This document shows positions 25,963-34,719 of a stretch of DNA of 64,000 bases, piece by piece (the first letter of the stretch is position 1; each line of letters starts with the position of its first letter). Both the position numbers and the translations under genes were made by a program. The notes under the pieces were generated by a model, which was not told the DNA's origin, searched no databases, and was given only the letters and a program-made list of their open reading frames with translations. The stretch is from Rhizobium sp. NFR07 (GTDB taxonomy: Bacteria > Pseudomonadota > Alphaproteobacteria > Rhizobiales > Rhizobiaceae), in assembly GCF_900111905.1 (NCBI RefSeq), contig NZ_FOKM01000003.1:124001-188000 (forward strand), read 5' to 3'.

Positions 25963-27495
25963 TTATCTAGCCGGACCCTGCCCGCCACGACCGACTTCCT
26001 TGTCGCGGTACATCGCATGGTCGGCGCTTGCCAGAAGCTCGTCCGGCGCATCGCCATCGACCGGGAAGAAGGCGATGCCCATGCTGCAATTCGCGGTGAT
26101 ATCGCGCCCCTGCAAAGCGATCGGCCTGGTGATCAGGTCCTTCAGGGCGTCAAGACGGTCAAGGGCGGCATTCCGGTCGTCCGTGTCATCGAAGACGACG
26201 GCGAATTCGTCGCCGCCGAGCCGGACGAGAAGATCGCTGGCACGCGCATATCTGGCCATGCGCGCGGCCACCGTCTTCAACACCTCGTCGCCGGCCGCGT
26301 GACCGAACGTGTCGTTGATATCCTTGAAATTGTCGAGGTCGAGATAGGCGACGGTCAGCCGGCGTGCTTCGCGCTTCGCCTGCTTCAGCGCATCGCCGAA
26401 CTGGCTCCAGAACAGAGCGCGGTTCGGCAGCCCAGTGAGGGCATCATGGTGGGCCATGTGACGGATGCGGCGTTCGCTGAGATCGCGCTCGATCGCGATA
26501 CCGGCGAGGTCCGTCGCCATGGTCATCAGTTCCAGTTCTAGCGCCGTGGGCTCGCGCACGCAGGCTGCATAAAGGGCGAACGTGCCGAGTACCCGTGCCT
26601 CCGCGCCGATGATCGGCGTCGACCAGCAGGAGCGGAAACCGAAAAGCGGACCGAGCTCGCGGAAATCTTCCCAGAGAGGGTCGCTGTTGACGTCCTTGAC
26701 GATCACCGGCTCGCGGCGCCAGGCGGCCGTGCCGCAGGAGCCGCGGGAGGCGCCAACCTCCAGACCGTCGATCAGCCTCGCATAAGCCGCCGGAAGGCTT
26801 GGGGCGGCACCCGAGGTGAGACGCTTGCCGCTTTCGTCCGTCAGCATGATCGCGCCCCTGACATCATCAAGCTGGTTCTCGGCAAGCTTGATCAGTGCTT
26901 TCAGGACGACATCGATGGGCTGTCCGCGGGCGATCATTTCCAAAAGCCGAGCGTGGCCGTGACGCAGATCCTCCTGCCGCTTGCGCTCGGTTATGTCCCG
27001 CGAGACCTCGACCACACCGATGATCTCGCCGAGATCGTTGCGCAGCGGCGTCTTGGAGATGGAAAGCCAGAGCGTGCGGCCTGTTGCCAGCACGCATTTT
27101 TCCTCGTGCTTTTCCACCGCGACGCCCGTTGCGAGCACGCGCTTTTCCAGCGTGGATAGACGCAGTGCGATTTTCTCTTCGATGAAATCGAAATCGGTCT
27201 TGCCGGTCAGTTCGGCGCCGTCGTCGGCACCGGTGGCGCGGCAGACCACCTGGTTGCAGAAAACATAGCGCCCTTCCCTGTCCCTTACCGACACATAGTC
27301 GGACAGTTGGTCGAGAAGCCCGAGCGCGGGCAGATCGTTCAGCGCCTGATCGAGGTCCTCGTCGAGACGAGCGCCATCCTGGAGAGAGATAATCTGCAGC
27401 GGATCGCGGAGCGCCTCGGGTGACTGAGCTGCCGCGTTCCTGCGCAGCTTTGTCGAAACATCCGAGATCATAGTCTGCGATGCCAAGCCTGCCAT
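25963..27495 (-). CDS. Diguanylate cyclase with PAS and GAF sensor domains
   Basis: A 510-residue protein. A PAS domain (residues about 60-170: LLDQLSDYVSVRDREGRYVFCN, ending with the PAC block VVEVSRDITERKRQ) is followed by a GAF domain (about 185-335, with SCGTAAWRREPVIVKDV), then a GGDEF domain. The cyclase active site is canonical, LGGDEFAVVFDD, and the substrate region HHDALTGLPNRALF and LDLDNFKDINDTFGH are intact, so it should make cyclic di-GMP. There is no membrane segment, so sensing is cytoplasmic. GAGGAGGG precedes the start. It converges with the MarR gene, stops only 6 bp apart. Confidence 0.93.
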   Translation of the reverse strand: MAGLASQTMISDVSTKLRRNAAAQSPEALRDPLQIISLQDGARLDEDLDQALNDLPALGLLDQLSDYVSVRDREGRYVFCNQVVCRATGADDGAELTGKTDFDFIEEKIALRLSTLEKRVLATGVAVEKHEEKCVLATGRTLWLSISKTPLRNDLGEIIGVVEVSRDITERKRQEDLRHGHARLLEMIARGQPIDVVLKALIKLAENQLDDVRGAIMLTDESGKRLTSGAAPSLPAAYARLIDGLEVGASRGSCGTAAWRREPVIVKDVNSDPLWEDFRELGPLFGFRSCWSTPIIGAEARVLGTFALYAACVREPTALELELMTMATDLAGIAIERDLSERRIRHMAHHDALTGLPNRALFWSQFGDALKQAKREARRLTVAYLDLDNFKDINDTFGHAAGDEVLKTVAARMARYARASDLLVRLGGDEFAVVFDDTDDRNAALDRLDALKDLITRPIALQGRDITANCSMGIAFFPVDGDAPDELLASADHAMYRDKEVGRGGQGPAR

Positions 27496-27659
27496 TATTC
27501 CCTCCTCGAAAATGAATAGAGTAAACGTCGCGACTCAAAGAATGTGCCAGATTTGGATGATGACAAAGTTTTTACCCGCTTGGGCAAACAATATCGACGC
27601 AGGTCGGTCACAGATCCGGCCATGAATAACGTCCGATTAACAAGCGCCACGGGGCCTGG

Positions 27660-29033
27660 ATGATTTCGAAACGCGAGTTGCTGGCGGGATTGACGGCAAC
27701 GGCTTCGCTTGCAGCACTTCCGTCTATGGCCATGGCGCAGTCTCCGGCGGTCGGTGGCGCGAACCTGCGCGGTGCGCTGGACGCCCGCGCCCATGGCGTG
27801 ACGCCGGAGGGAGGTGCCGCGTCGCAGCGCAAGCTCATACGCCTGCTGCAGGATGCCGCCCGGCAGAACCTGCCCGTCTTCCTGCCGCCCGGCAATTATT
27901 CGGTCTCCAATCTCGACCTGCCCGACGGCTGCCGGATCACCGGCATCGCCGGGGCCTCCCGTCTCGTCTATTCCGGCGAGGGCTCCATGCTGCGGGCGGA
28001 ATCTGCACGCAGGATTGAACTCTCCGACATCGTCATCGACGGCGGCAACCGGCCGCTGACCGGCGATGCGCCGGCGCTGGTCCGCCTGAGCGGCGTCTCG
28101 GAGCTTTTCATCGAAAACTGCGCGATCACGAATGCCAATGGCACCGGGTTGAGCCTCGAGAGATGCGGCGGTCGCGTGGAGCGCAACCGCATTACGGAGG
28201 CGAGCGACTACGGACTTTATGCAGTCCAGAGCGCCGATCTCTCGATCACCGGCAACAGCGTTTCCGACTGCGGCAATGGCGGCATCCTCGTCCACCGCTG
28301 GGAGAAGGGCAAGGACGGCACCATCGTGACCGGCAACCGGGTTTCGCGGATCGCCTCGACCAATGGCGGTACAGGCCAATACGGCAATGCTATCAACCTG
28401 TTCCGCGCCGACAACGTGATCGTTTCCGGCAACCATATCTCCGACGCCGCCTTTTCCGCGATCCGCGCCAACAGCGCGTCGAACGTGATGATCGCCGACA
28501 ACCACTGCACCTCGTCCGGCGAGACGGCAATCTATGCCGAATTCGCCTTCGAGGGCGCGATGATCTCCGGCAATATCGTCGATGGCGCCGCGAACGGCAT
28601 CTCGGTCGTCAACTTCAACGAGGGTGGGCGGCTGGCCACCGTTTCCGGCAACATGGTGCGCAACCTGCGCCTCGTCGGTCCCTATGTTCTCGACGGCGCA
28701 ATCTTCGGCGTCGGCATCAGCGTCGAAGCCGATACGGCGGTCACCGGCAATGTCATCGAGAACGCGCCGTTCTGGGGCCTGGCTCTCGGTTTCGGCCCGT
28801 ATCTGCGCAATGTGACGGCGACCGGCAACATCGTACGGCAGGCCGGCACCGGCTGTGCCGTCTCGGTGGCAGACGGCGCCGTAAGCACGGTCATCGCCAA
28901 CAACATCTTCCAGTCGGTGCAGCGCGGCGCGATCATCGGTTATCGCTGGAACGACGCTGCGACCGGTGACCTCGCCAAGGGCGGCGCGGACGGCTTTCCG
29001 CATCTGACGATCGAGGGCAACCGGGTGAGCTAG
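27660..29033 (+). CDS. Exported parallel beta-helix repeat protein (TIGR03808-like)
   Basis: A 457-residue protein made of a signal peptide, a pectate-lyase-like start (ARAHGVTPEGGAASQRKLIRLLQDA, FLPPGNYSVSNLDLPDG) and many right-handed beta-helix rungs (NRITEASDYGLYAV, NSVSDCGNGGILV, NHISDAAFSAIRA, NIVDGAANGISVV). The whole protein fits the family of twin-arginine-exported repeat proteins of alphaproteobacteria, whose function is unknown. Here the signal reads MISKRELLAGLTATASLAAL, with Lys-Arg instead of the usual Arg-Arg. The start ATG at 27660 lacks a strong ribosome site. It is divergent from the diguanylate cyclase. Confidence 0.85.
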   Translation: MISKRELLAGLTATASLAALPSMAMAQSPAVGGANLRGALDARAHGVTPEGGAASQRKLIRLLQDAARQNLPVFLPPGNYSVSNLDLPDGCRITGIAGASRLVYSGEGSMLRAESARRIELSDIVIDGGNRPLTGDAPALVRLSGVSELFIENCAITNANGTGLSLERCGGRVERNRITEASDYGLYAVQSADLSITGNSVSDCGNGGILVHRWEKGKDGTIVTGNRVSRIASTNGGTGQYGNAINLFRADNVIVSGNHISDAAFSAIRANSASNVMIADNHCTSSGETAIYAEFAFEGAMISGNIVDGAANGISVVNFNEGGRLATVSGNMVRNLRLVGPYVLDGAIFGVGISVEADTAVTGNVIENAPFWGLALGFGPYLRNVTATGNIVRQAGTGCAVSVADGAVSTVIANNIFQSVQRGAIIGYRWNDAATGDLAKGGADGFPHLTIEGNRVS

Positions 29034-29347
29034 TTTTTCGCGTCGGAGGTGTAGTCGTCGGGATCGACGTCCCGACCTTTGTGGTAGATTCGGAGAATAG
29101 TAACTGTGCGTCTTTCTATAGCGAAGGCAATCGTTGCCCTGTATCGATATCCGACAAGCCTGATACCGGGGCGGATATCGTCGCGCTGCATCCCGCGATT
29201 GGGAAATGTCCCGAAGCCGACGCAGTATTTTCGAATCTTGCCGATATATCCACGCGCAGCGGACGCACCCATTTCTGCTGCGAGATAGACGAACAGGTCG
29301 TCCAGGTCCGTTATGGCTCGAGGCGAAAAGACGACCTCGTAGTTCAT
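29030..29347 (-). CDS. parE: ParE family toxin
   Basis: A 105-residue RelE/ParE-superfamily protein: the start MNYEVVFSPRAITDLDDLFVYLA, the core PNRGMQRDDIRPGIRLVGYRYRATIAFAI and the C-terminal TVTILRIYHKGRD are typical of ParE toxins, which poison DNA gyrase. The start overlaps the stop of the antitoxin gene by 4 bp, the usual coupling of such pairs. Its stop also overlaps the end of the converging beta-helix gene by 4 bp. Confidence 0.88.
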   Translation of the reverse strand: MNYEVVFSPRAITDLDDLFVYLAAEMGASAARGYIGKIRKYCVGFGTFPNRGMQRDDIRPGIRLVGYRYRATIAFAIERRTVTILRIYHKGRDVDPDDYTSDAKN

Positions 29348-29631
29348 CGCCGCCCTTCGGCCTGAAGCAATTGAGCCAGCCGTGCATCAAGCCGCCGGTC
29401 GACTTCCTCGACCGAAAGGAGGCGCTCGGGGTGCGCTTTCATCTCGTCGTATGTGGGACCGACTTCCTCCACCAGCCATCTCTCGATCGCCGCATCGCGG
29501 GCGATCAGCGTGCGCAGGCCGTCGCGGATGACCTCGCTTTCGGAAGCGTATTCGCCCGAGGCGACCTTGGCCTTGACCATCTCCGCCATTTCGATCGGAA
29601 GCGTGATGCTGAGGGATTGGGTGGTGCGCAT
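29344..29631 (-). CDS. parD: ParD-like antitoxin (ribbon-helix-helix)
   Basis: A 95-residue antitoxin: the N-terminal ribbon-helix-helix is SLSITLPIEMAEMVKAKVASGEYASESEVIRDGLRTL, the CopG/ParD pattern, followed by a charged C-terminal arm that wraps the toxin. It is first in a two-gene operon with the ParE toxin, overlapping by four bases, and probably represses its own promoter. Confidence 0.88.
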   Translation of the reverse strand: MRTTQSLSITLPIEMAEMVKAKVASGEYASESEVIRDGLRTLIARDAAIERWLVEEVGPTYDEMKAHPERLLSVEEVDRRLDARLAQLLQAEGRR

Positions 29632-29761
29632 GGCTATCTCCTCTGGTCATTCGACACGATTAAATCCTATCGAAAACTTTCATGGACGTCCAACGCGCAA
29701 TGATCTTCCGTTCGTCATGGAACCGCTTTAGCTTCGCGCGCACATCACGAGGGAGACATTG

Positions 29762-30409
29762 ATGCTGAAGATCTACGGGGTTTATCGTTCGCGCGCGACA
29801 CGGCCGCTCTGGCTTGTCGAGGAAATCGGCCTGCCGTTCGAGCATGTGCCGATCATGCAGGCCTATCGGCTCGACGATCCGATGGCGGACGGTGCGCCGG
29901 TGAACACGCTGTCGGCAGAATTCCTCGCGGTAAATCCGATGGGCTCGATCCCGTCGATGGACGATGATGGCTTCGTGCTGCATGAGTCGCTGGCGATCTG
30001 CCTCTACCTCGCCCGCAAATATGGTGGCGATCTCGGACCGAAGGATATCGCGGAAGAGGCGCTGATGGTGCAGTGGTCGCTGTTTGCCGCGACCAGCGTG
30101 GAGACCCCGGCGCTCAAGATCCAGTCCACCAAGGCCGATACCGCCGAAGGAGAGGCCGAGATCGGGGTTGCCGCCCGCCTGCTGAAACGGCCCTGCGACG
30201 TTCTGGAAAAGCATCTGACGACGACCCACTACATGGTCGGCGACCGCTTTACCGCAGCCGATATCAACGTTGCCGAAATCCTGCGCTATGCGCGCGGCCA
30301 TGACGCCCTGTTCGACAGCCGCCCGGCACTGAAGGCATGGTACGAGACCTGCACCAGCCGTCCAGCCTATCGCGCCATGTGGGCCAAGCGCAACGCCGAA
30401 CCGGCGTGA
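29762..30409 (+). CDS. Glutathione S-transferase family protein
   Basis: A 215-residue cytosolic GST. The thioredoxin-fold N-terminal domain has YGVYRSRATRPLWLVEEIGLPFE, the cis-Pro region NPMGSIPSMDDDGFVLHESLAICLYLARKYG, and a helical C-terminal domain with HYMVGDRFTAADINVAEIL (the N-cap box, T-x-x-D). It follows a GAGGGAG ribosome site. The next gene (30436) begins 26 bp downstream, so the two may be cotranscribed. Its substrate is unknown. Confidence 0.9.
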   Translation: MLKIYGVYRSRATRPLWLVEEIGLPFEHVPIMQAYRLDDPMADGAPVNTLSAEFLAVNPMGSIPSMDDDGFVLHESLAICLYLARKYGGDLGPKDIAEEALMVQWSLFAATSVETPALKIQSTKADTAEGEAEIGVAARLLKRPCDVLEKHLTTTHYMVGDRFTAADINVAEILRYARGHDALFDSRPALKAWYETCTSRPAYRAMWAKRNAEPA

Positions 30410-30435
30410 GCGGGATCGCAAGACGGAGAGGCTTG

Positions 30436-30957
30436 ATGGCACGTTCTATCTTTGCTGCTTTCCTCTCCGTATTCGGGCTCGGCGGCCCGGCCGTTCCCAC
30501 GGCCGCGGCCCCGAAAGCCGCGGCAGCGGATCGGCAGGCCGCGGCCGACAAATCGATGGAATATATGGGTGAGATCGCCCGGGCGATCATCGAGGCCGAC
30601 GATATCGAAAGCGATTGGGACGAGCTCAGCCTCCTGCTCGGTTTCGATGACGACGGCGAACTCAACGAAACCTATGGCTATGCCTATGACGCGTCCGGCG
30701 ACTTCGAGGCAATCTCCATCCGTCCGCGGCTATTGAGAGAGCCCGCCGAAGTCTATCGGCAATGGCTGATGAGGCTGCGCGACGGCAAGATCGTCGAGCC
30801 CGCGCCGATCCATAACGGTATCATCAAGATGCTCTTCCAGTTCAACCGGCGCAACAACAGGGTCAATGCGGATTTCGAATACGACGATCCGGATCGCTGG
30901 AAGGTCACGCCGAACAATCTAGACGCGATGATCGAGGAGCTGCGACCTAAGCTTTGA
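30436..30957 (+). CDS. Hypothetical protein resembling YezG/DUF600 immunity proteins
   Basis: A 173-residue protein. The N-terminus (MARSIFAAFLSVFGLGGPAV, then an Ala-rich run) is weakly hydrophobic. The body is SMEYMGEIARAIIEADDIESDWDELSLL, then NETYGYAYDASGDFEAIS and the ending FQFNRRNNRVNADFEYDDPDRWKVTPNN. The F-x-x-D-F-E-Y-D-D-P-D-R-W segment matches the YezG/DUF600 family, whose characterised members are immunity proteins for polymorphic toxins. No toxin gene is adjacent. The start is set by GGAGAGG. Its stop overlaps the converging LysR gene by 11 bp. Confidence 0.65.
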   Translation: MARSIFAAFLSVFGLGGPAVPTAAAPKAAAADRQAAADKSMEYMGEIARAIIEADDIESDWDELSLLLGFDDDGELNETYGYAYDASGDFEAISIRPRLLREPAEVYRQWLMRLRDGKIVEPAPIHNGIIKMLFQFNRRNNRVNADFEYDDPDRWKVTPNNLDAMIEELRPKL

Positions 30958-31852
30958 TGGCCGGCGCAGGCTGCAGTTCGGCAAGCTCGCCCGTCAGCCA
31001 GGCATGGAAGGCCTTCACCTTCGGAGGCTGTCGCATCCCCTCCGGCGTGACGAAATAATGACCGGCTCCCGTCGCGGCCCGGATTGCAAACGGCTCTACA
31101 AGCTTGCCCTCCTTCATCGCATAGGCGGCGAGTGTCTGAAAGGCCAGCATCACGCCCTCCCCTGCGATGACCGCATCCAGGCAGAGCGACGCCTCATTGA
31201 ACACGTGGCGCACCTCCATCTGCCGACCTTCCAGTCCGGCGGCGCGGAGCCACACATCCCATGAGAAGAGCGCCCGGCCGTCGACGATCGTCGGCATAGC
31301 AAGAACGTCAGCCGGCTCCTTCAGCCGCTTGGCGAGCGCCGGCGTGCAGACGGGGAAGACCAGCTGCGGCAGAAGCAGTTCGGCGTCCACACCCGGCCAT
31401 TTGCCCGCACCGACGCGGATGCCGAGATCGACGCCGTCGGCGACGAAATCGGCCAGCGCCGTCGTCGCGTCGATGCGGAGGCGAATGTCGGGATGGAGCG
31501 CCGTGAAACGATCGAGCCGATGGACGAGGAAGCGGGCGGCAAAGACCGGGGCAACGGAGATGGTCAGCAGTTTTTCGTCGCGCGGCCGGCCGATCGCTAC
31601 CGCTTCCGAGAGACTGCGGAAACCGTCCGTCAGGCGCGCCAGCATCGGACGGGCGCCCTCGAGCGCTACCATGCCTTTGGATAGCCGCTGGAAGACGGGA
31701 TGGCCGAGTTGCGCTTCCGCCTTGATGACCTGCTGGCTGACGGCGCCGATCGAGACGCCAAGTTCATCGGCTGCCGCCTGTAGCGAGCCGAGACGGGCAA
31801 CCGCTTCCAGCGCCCTGAGGCCGTTGAGATGAACGAGGTTCAGATTACTCAT
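30947..31852 (-). CDS. LysR family regulator (GcvA-like)
   Basis: A 301-residue LysR regulator with the helix-turn-helix LHLNGLRALEAVARLGSLQAAADELGVSIGAVSQQVIKAEAQLG and the F-x-R-x-S-K-G pattern of the GcvA subgroup (VFQRLSKGMVALEGARPML). The effector domain follows from about residue 95. A TATAG-N5-CTATA palindrome overlaps the start codon (31852-31866) and may be an autoregulatory site. It is divergent from a small gene at 31956, a possible target. Confidence 0.88.
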   Translation of the reverse strand: MSNLNLVHLNGLRALEAVARLGSLQAAADELGVSIGAVSQQVIKAEAQLGHPVFQRLSKGMVALEGARPMLARLTDGFRSLSEAVAIGRPRDEKLLTISVAPVFAARFLVHRLDRFTALHPDIRLRIDATTALADFVADGVDLGIRVGAGKWPGVDAELLLPQLVFPVCTPALAKRLKEPADVLAMPTIVDGRALFSWDVWLRAAGLEGRQMEVRHVFNEASLCLDAVIAGEGVMLAFQTLAAYAMKEGKLVEPFAIRAATGAGHYFVTPEGMRQPPKVKAFHAWLTGELAELQPAPAIKA

Positions 31853-31866
31853 ATAGAAAACCTATA
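31852..31866. promoter_or_regulatory. Palindrome at the LysR start
   Basis: TATAG (31852-31856) and CTATA (31862-31866) with a five-base spacer form a perfect inverted repeat directly at the start of the LysR gene, in the 103-bp region divergent with the small gene at 31956. Confidence 0.4.
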
Positions 31867-31955
31867 CCGAGCACCTGAGAATGTCGATTGTATGGACCGC
31901 GCCTCATCTCCATATTCACCCTGCAAATGAAACCAGCATTTGTGAGGTGCTAGAG

Positions 31956-32162
31956 ATGAACTCCCTCAAGATTTTCTTCAATTTACGGACGCGGATTATG
32001 GATCTGCTCCTGGCTACGGACCGTCCCGCCCCGGATGCGTTCGATCACCCGGACATATGTGCCATGAATCTGCGCGAGCTTGCAGACCTGCCCCTGCCCG
32101 GCCTGCCCCTGACAACAGAGAGCGAGATGCACGAAACGCTGCCGCTCGCGCGCTGCGCCTGA
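31956..32162 (+). CDS. Small hypothetical protein (68 aa), divergent from LysR
   Basis: A 68-residue open frame starting MNSLKIFFNLRTRIMDLLLA, with ICAMNLRELADLPLPGLPL in the second half. The E-L-A-D-L segment loosely recalls DUF1127 proteins, but I would not assign it. A GAGGTGC element 7-13 bp upstream of the ATG may be the ribosome site. Its position opposite a LysR gene makes it a candidate target. It converges with a glutathione transferase with a 4-bp gap. Confidence 0.5.
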   Translation: MNSLKIFFNLRTRIMDLLLATDRPAPDAFDHPDICAMNLRELADLPLPGLPLTTESEMHETLPLARCA

Positions 32163-32166
32163 ACCT

Positions 32167-32790
32167 TCAAGCCGACTTTTCTTCGGCCAGCGCCTTCTGC
32201 ACGGCCGGGCGCTCCAGCATCATGCGGTAATGAGCGTGCACGCGGGGAAAATCCGCGATCTCCACGCGGTCGCTTTTCAGCCAGCCGGAAATCAGGAAGA
32301 GATAGGGATCGGCGGTCGAATAGTGCTCGCCGAGCACATAGGGACCTTCCAGCATGCCGTCCTCGATCAGGCGAAAGCACTCGGTCATCACCTGCGGCAG
32401 CTTGTTCTTCATGTCATCAAAGGACGTCTCCTGATCGGCCCAGCGATAGCCACGCCTTCCATGGGCATGGGCGACATGCACGGTCGAGGCCATATAGGCG
32501 TTGAAAGCCTGCATCTTCGCAAACAGATAGGGATCGTGAAGCGGCGCCAGCTTCGCCTCCGGCGCCATCTGGGCGATGTAGGCGAGGATGGCGACGGTTT
32601 CGGTAACGACACCGCTTTCCGTCACCAGTGCCGGCACGCGACCTTTGGGATTGATCGCCAGATAGGCTTCTCCCTGCTGCTCCTTCTCGGCGAAGTTCAG
32701 CTTCTTCACCTCATAGGGCAGGCCGGATTCGGCCAGCGTGATGTGGCTCGCCAGCGCGCAGCTTCCCGGCGAAAAATAGAGCGTGTTCAT
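32167..32790 (-). CDS. Glutathione S-transferase family protein (beta class-like)
   Basis: A 207-residue GST with the N-terminus MNTLYFSPGSCALASHITLAESGLPYE; the Cys at residue 10 is the catalytic position of bacterial beta-class enzymes. NPKGRVPALVTESGVVTETVAILAYIA provides the glutathione-binding cis-Pro and Glu/Ser/Thr pair, and the helical domain has YVLGEHYSTADPYLFLI. The start is chosen because GGAGG sits six bases before the ATG at 32790. Function is not predictable beyond thiol transfer. Confidence 0.9.
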   Translation of the reverse strand: MNTLYFSPGSCALASHITLAESGLPYEVKKLNFAEKEQQGEAYLAINPKGRVPALVTESGVVTETVAILAYIAQMAPEAKLAPLHDPYLFAKMQAFNAYMASTVHVAHAHGRRGYRWADQETSFDDMKNKLPQVMTECFRLIEDGMLEGPYVLGEHYSTADPYLFLISGWLKSDRVEIADFPRVHAHYRMMLERPAVQKALAEEKSA

Positions 32791-32865
32791 CGGCATCCTC
32801 CGTGTTTCCCGAGTCATATCACGGCATGAGCCGCTGACCAGCACGGGCGATGCCGATCTCCCCGA

Positions 32866-33873
32866 TCAGGCGAACATCGCGTCGGTGACCCTTACGTCGC
32901 CGACGTGGCGGCCGTTCCAGTTCTTCATCTGGCGGTTGGCCATGCCCATCAGCTTCGTCTCGATCTCGCCGCCCTTTTCGAAATAGCGGGCGATCAGGGC
33001 GAAGATCATCGCCTCGGCGGCGCGGGTCGTGCCGTCCTCGCACTTTACGGCCATCGAAAGGCCCTGCTCCGGCAGAAGCGCGACGAAGACGCCTTCGGCG
33101 CCGGTCTTGGCAAAAATCTTGCCGGGTGCGAGTTCCATCAATGTGGTGCAGGCGCGGCCGGTACCGGCAACGTAGAAGGGTTCGGCCATGCAGGCATCGA
33201 TCAGGCGGCGCGAGGCTTTTGCACGCGATGCAGACAGGCCCTCGCCCGTCAGCATCTTGGCAAAGCCGTGAGCAAGGCCCTTGAGCGGCACGGCATAGGT
33301 CGGGATCGAGCAGCCGTCGGTGCCGCAATTGTCGGCGCTAAGCACGGCGCCCGTCAGGCTCTGCATGACATCGCGGATTTCCCGCTGCAGCGGATGGTCG
33401 TATTCGACATAGCCGGCGACTGGCGCATCGGAATGAACGCAGGTACAGACGAAGCCGGCATGCTTGCCGGAGCAGTTGTTGTGGAGTTGCGTCGGCGCAT
33501 CCATCGTGCGCGCCTGATGAATCAGCGACTGTTGTTCGAAGGCCCAGTGGGAGCCGCATTCCAGCGCCGAAACGTCGCGGCCTGCCTTGGCCAGCATCGA
33601 GGTCGCCATTTCCGCGTGACGGTCCTCGCCGGAATGGGAGGCGCAGGCGAAGGCGAGTTCGGCATTGCCGAAGCCGTAAGCGTCCGCTGCACCGCTTTCG
33701 ATCAGCGGCAGGGCCTGCATCGCCTTGCAGGAGGAACGCGGGAAGACGGCCGCATCGGCATCGCCGAAGGAAAACACGGTCTTTCCGCTGCCATCGACCA
33801 CCACGCCCAATCCCCTGTGGCGGCTTTCGACGAGATTGCCGCGGGTCACTTCTACGGTAACGGGATTTTGCAT
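32866..33873 (-). CDS. L-asparaginase, rhizobial class 3 type
   Basis: A 335-residue asparaginase of the family first known from Rhizobium etli. Key residues of that class are present: Ser and Lys in FPRSSCKAMQALPL, HSGED, a Cys and Lys in NNCSGKHAGFVC and a further Cys in NCGTDGCSIPTYA, which form the Ser-Lys catalytic pairs and the Cys/Cys/Lys metal site. It hydrolyses asparagine to aspartate and ammonia in the cytoplasm. It is unrelated to the E. coli type I/II enzymes. The start at 33873 begins MQNPVTVEVTRGNLVES; the frame is open upstream without support. Confidence 0.92.
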   Translation of the reverse strand: MQNPVTVEVTRGNLVESRHRGLGVVVDGSGKTVFSFGDADAAVFPRSSCKAMQALPLIESGAADAYGFGNAELAFACASHSGEDRHAEMATSMLAKAGRDVSALECGSHWAFEQQSLIHQARTMDAPTQLHNNCSGKHAGFVCTCVHSDAPVAGYVEYDHPLQREIRDVMQSLTGAVLSADNCGTDGCSIPTYAVPLKGLAHGFAKMLTGEGLSASRAKASRRLIDACMAEPFYVAGTGRACTTLMELAPGKIFAKTGAEGVFVALLPEQGLSMAVKCEDGTTRAAEAMIFALIARYFEKGGEIETKLMGMANRQMKNWNGRHVGDVRVTDAMFA

Positions 33874-33963
33874 GGTCAGTCCTGGCTTTGCTGGCTTGAA
33901 TGACAAGAAGAAACGGTGGCAGCCTCTTAGCTTGTTCGCCTCAGACTTGCACGGGAAATACTT

Positions 33964-34701
33964 ATGAAATCGGTAAAGCGATTGCTGATCGTCATTTTTG
34001 TCGTCTACCTGCTGCCGACCTTCGCCTCGGCCGGGTTGTGGGCAATGGGCGAACATCCTTCGCGCTGGAGCGAGGCACGCTGGACGTCTGCCGGCATTCT
34101 GCCGAGAGCCGATGAAAGCAACGACGCGGCGATCTACATTTTCTCGGCCATGACCGGGGGATTGAAGGGATCCGTCGCCAGCCATGCCTGGATCGTAACG
34201 AAAGAAAAAGGCGCCTCCGCCTATACCCGTTACGACAAGGTGGGATGGGGGTCCCCGATCCGCCGCAACCACCGGGAGGCCGATGCCTACTGGTATTCGA
34301 ACATGCCGCAGATGGTGGCAGAAATCCGCGGTGCGAAGGCGGAACTGTTGATCCCGAAGGTGGAGGGCGCGATTGCCGCCTACCCTTATGCCGAACCCGG
34401 CGGCTACACGATCTGGCCCGGGCCGAACTCCAACACCTTCGTCGCCTATGTGCTCAGAACGGTGCCGGAACTCGGCGCCGTTCTGCCGCCCCATGCCGTG
34501 GGGCGCGACTACCTGCCGAACGGCGAATTCGTCCATCTCGACGATGACTGGCGCGACCTTCATGTGACGGTTCGTGGCCTTGTCGGATTTTCCGTCGGCC
34601 AGCGCAGCGGTATCGAAGTGCATTTCCTCGGCCTCGTCGCCGGGCTCGACTTCGCGCAGCCCGGCATCAAGGTTCCGGCACTCGGCCGGATCGGGGTCTG
34701 A
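33964..34701 (+). CDS. DUF3750 family protein
   Basis: A 245-residue protein with an N-terminal membrane anchor or signal (RLLIVIFVVYLLPTFASAGLWA), then a domain with IYIFSAMTGGLKGSVASHAWIV, NSNTFVAYVLRTVPEL and LPPHAVGRDY, matching DUF3750, a family resembling papain-like or NlpC-like folds in its N-S-N-T-F core. No catalytic role is established. It is divergent from asparaginase with 90 bp between them. It may act in the periplasm. Confidence 0.8.
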   Translation: MKSVKRLLIVIFVVYLLPTFASAGLWAMGEHPSRWSEARWTSAGILPRADESNDAAIYIFSAMTGGLKGSVASHAWIVTKEKGASAYTRYDKVGWGSPIRRNHREADAYWYSNMPQMVAEIRGAKAELLIPKVEGAIAAYPYAEPGGYTIWPGPNSNTFVAYVLRTVPELGAVLPPHAVGRDYLPNGEFVHLDDDWRDLHVTVRGLVGFSVGQRSGIEVHFLGLVAGLDFAQPGIKVPALGRIGV

Positions 34702-34719
34702 TCCTCTCCTTCAAGTCGC

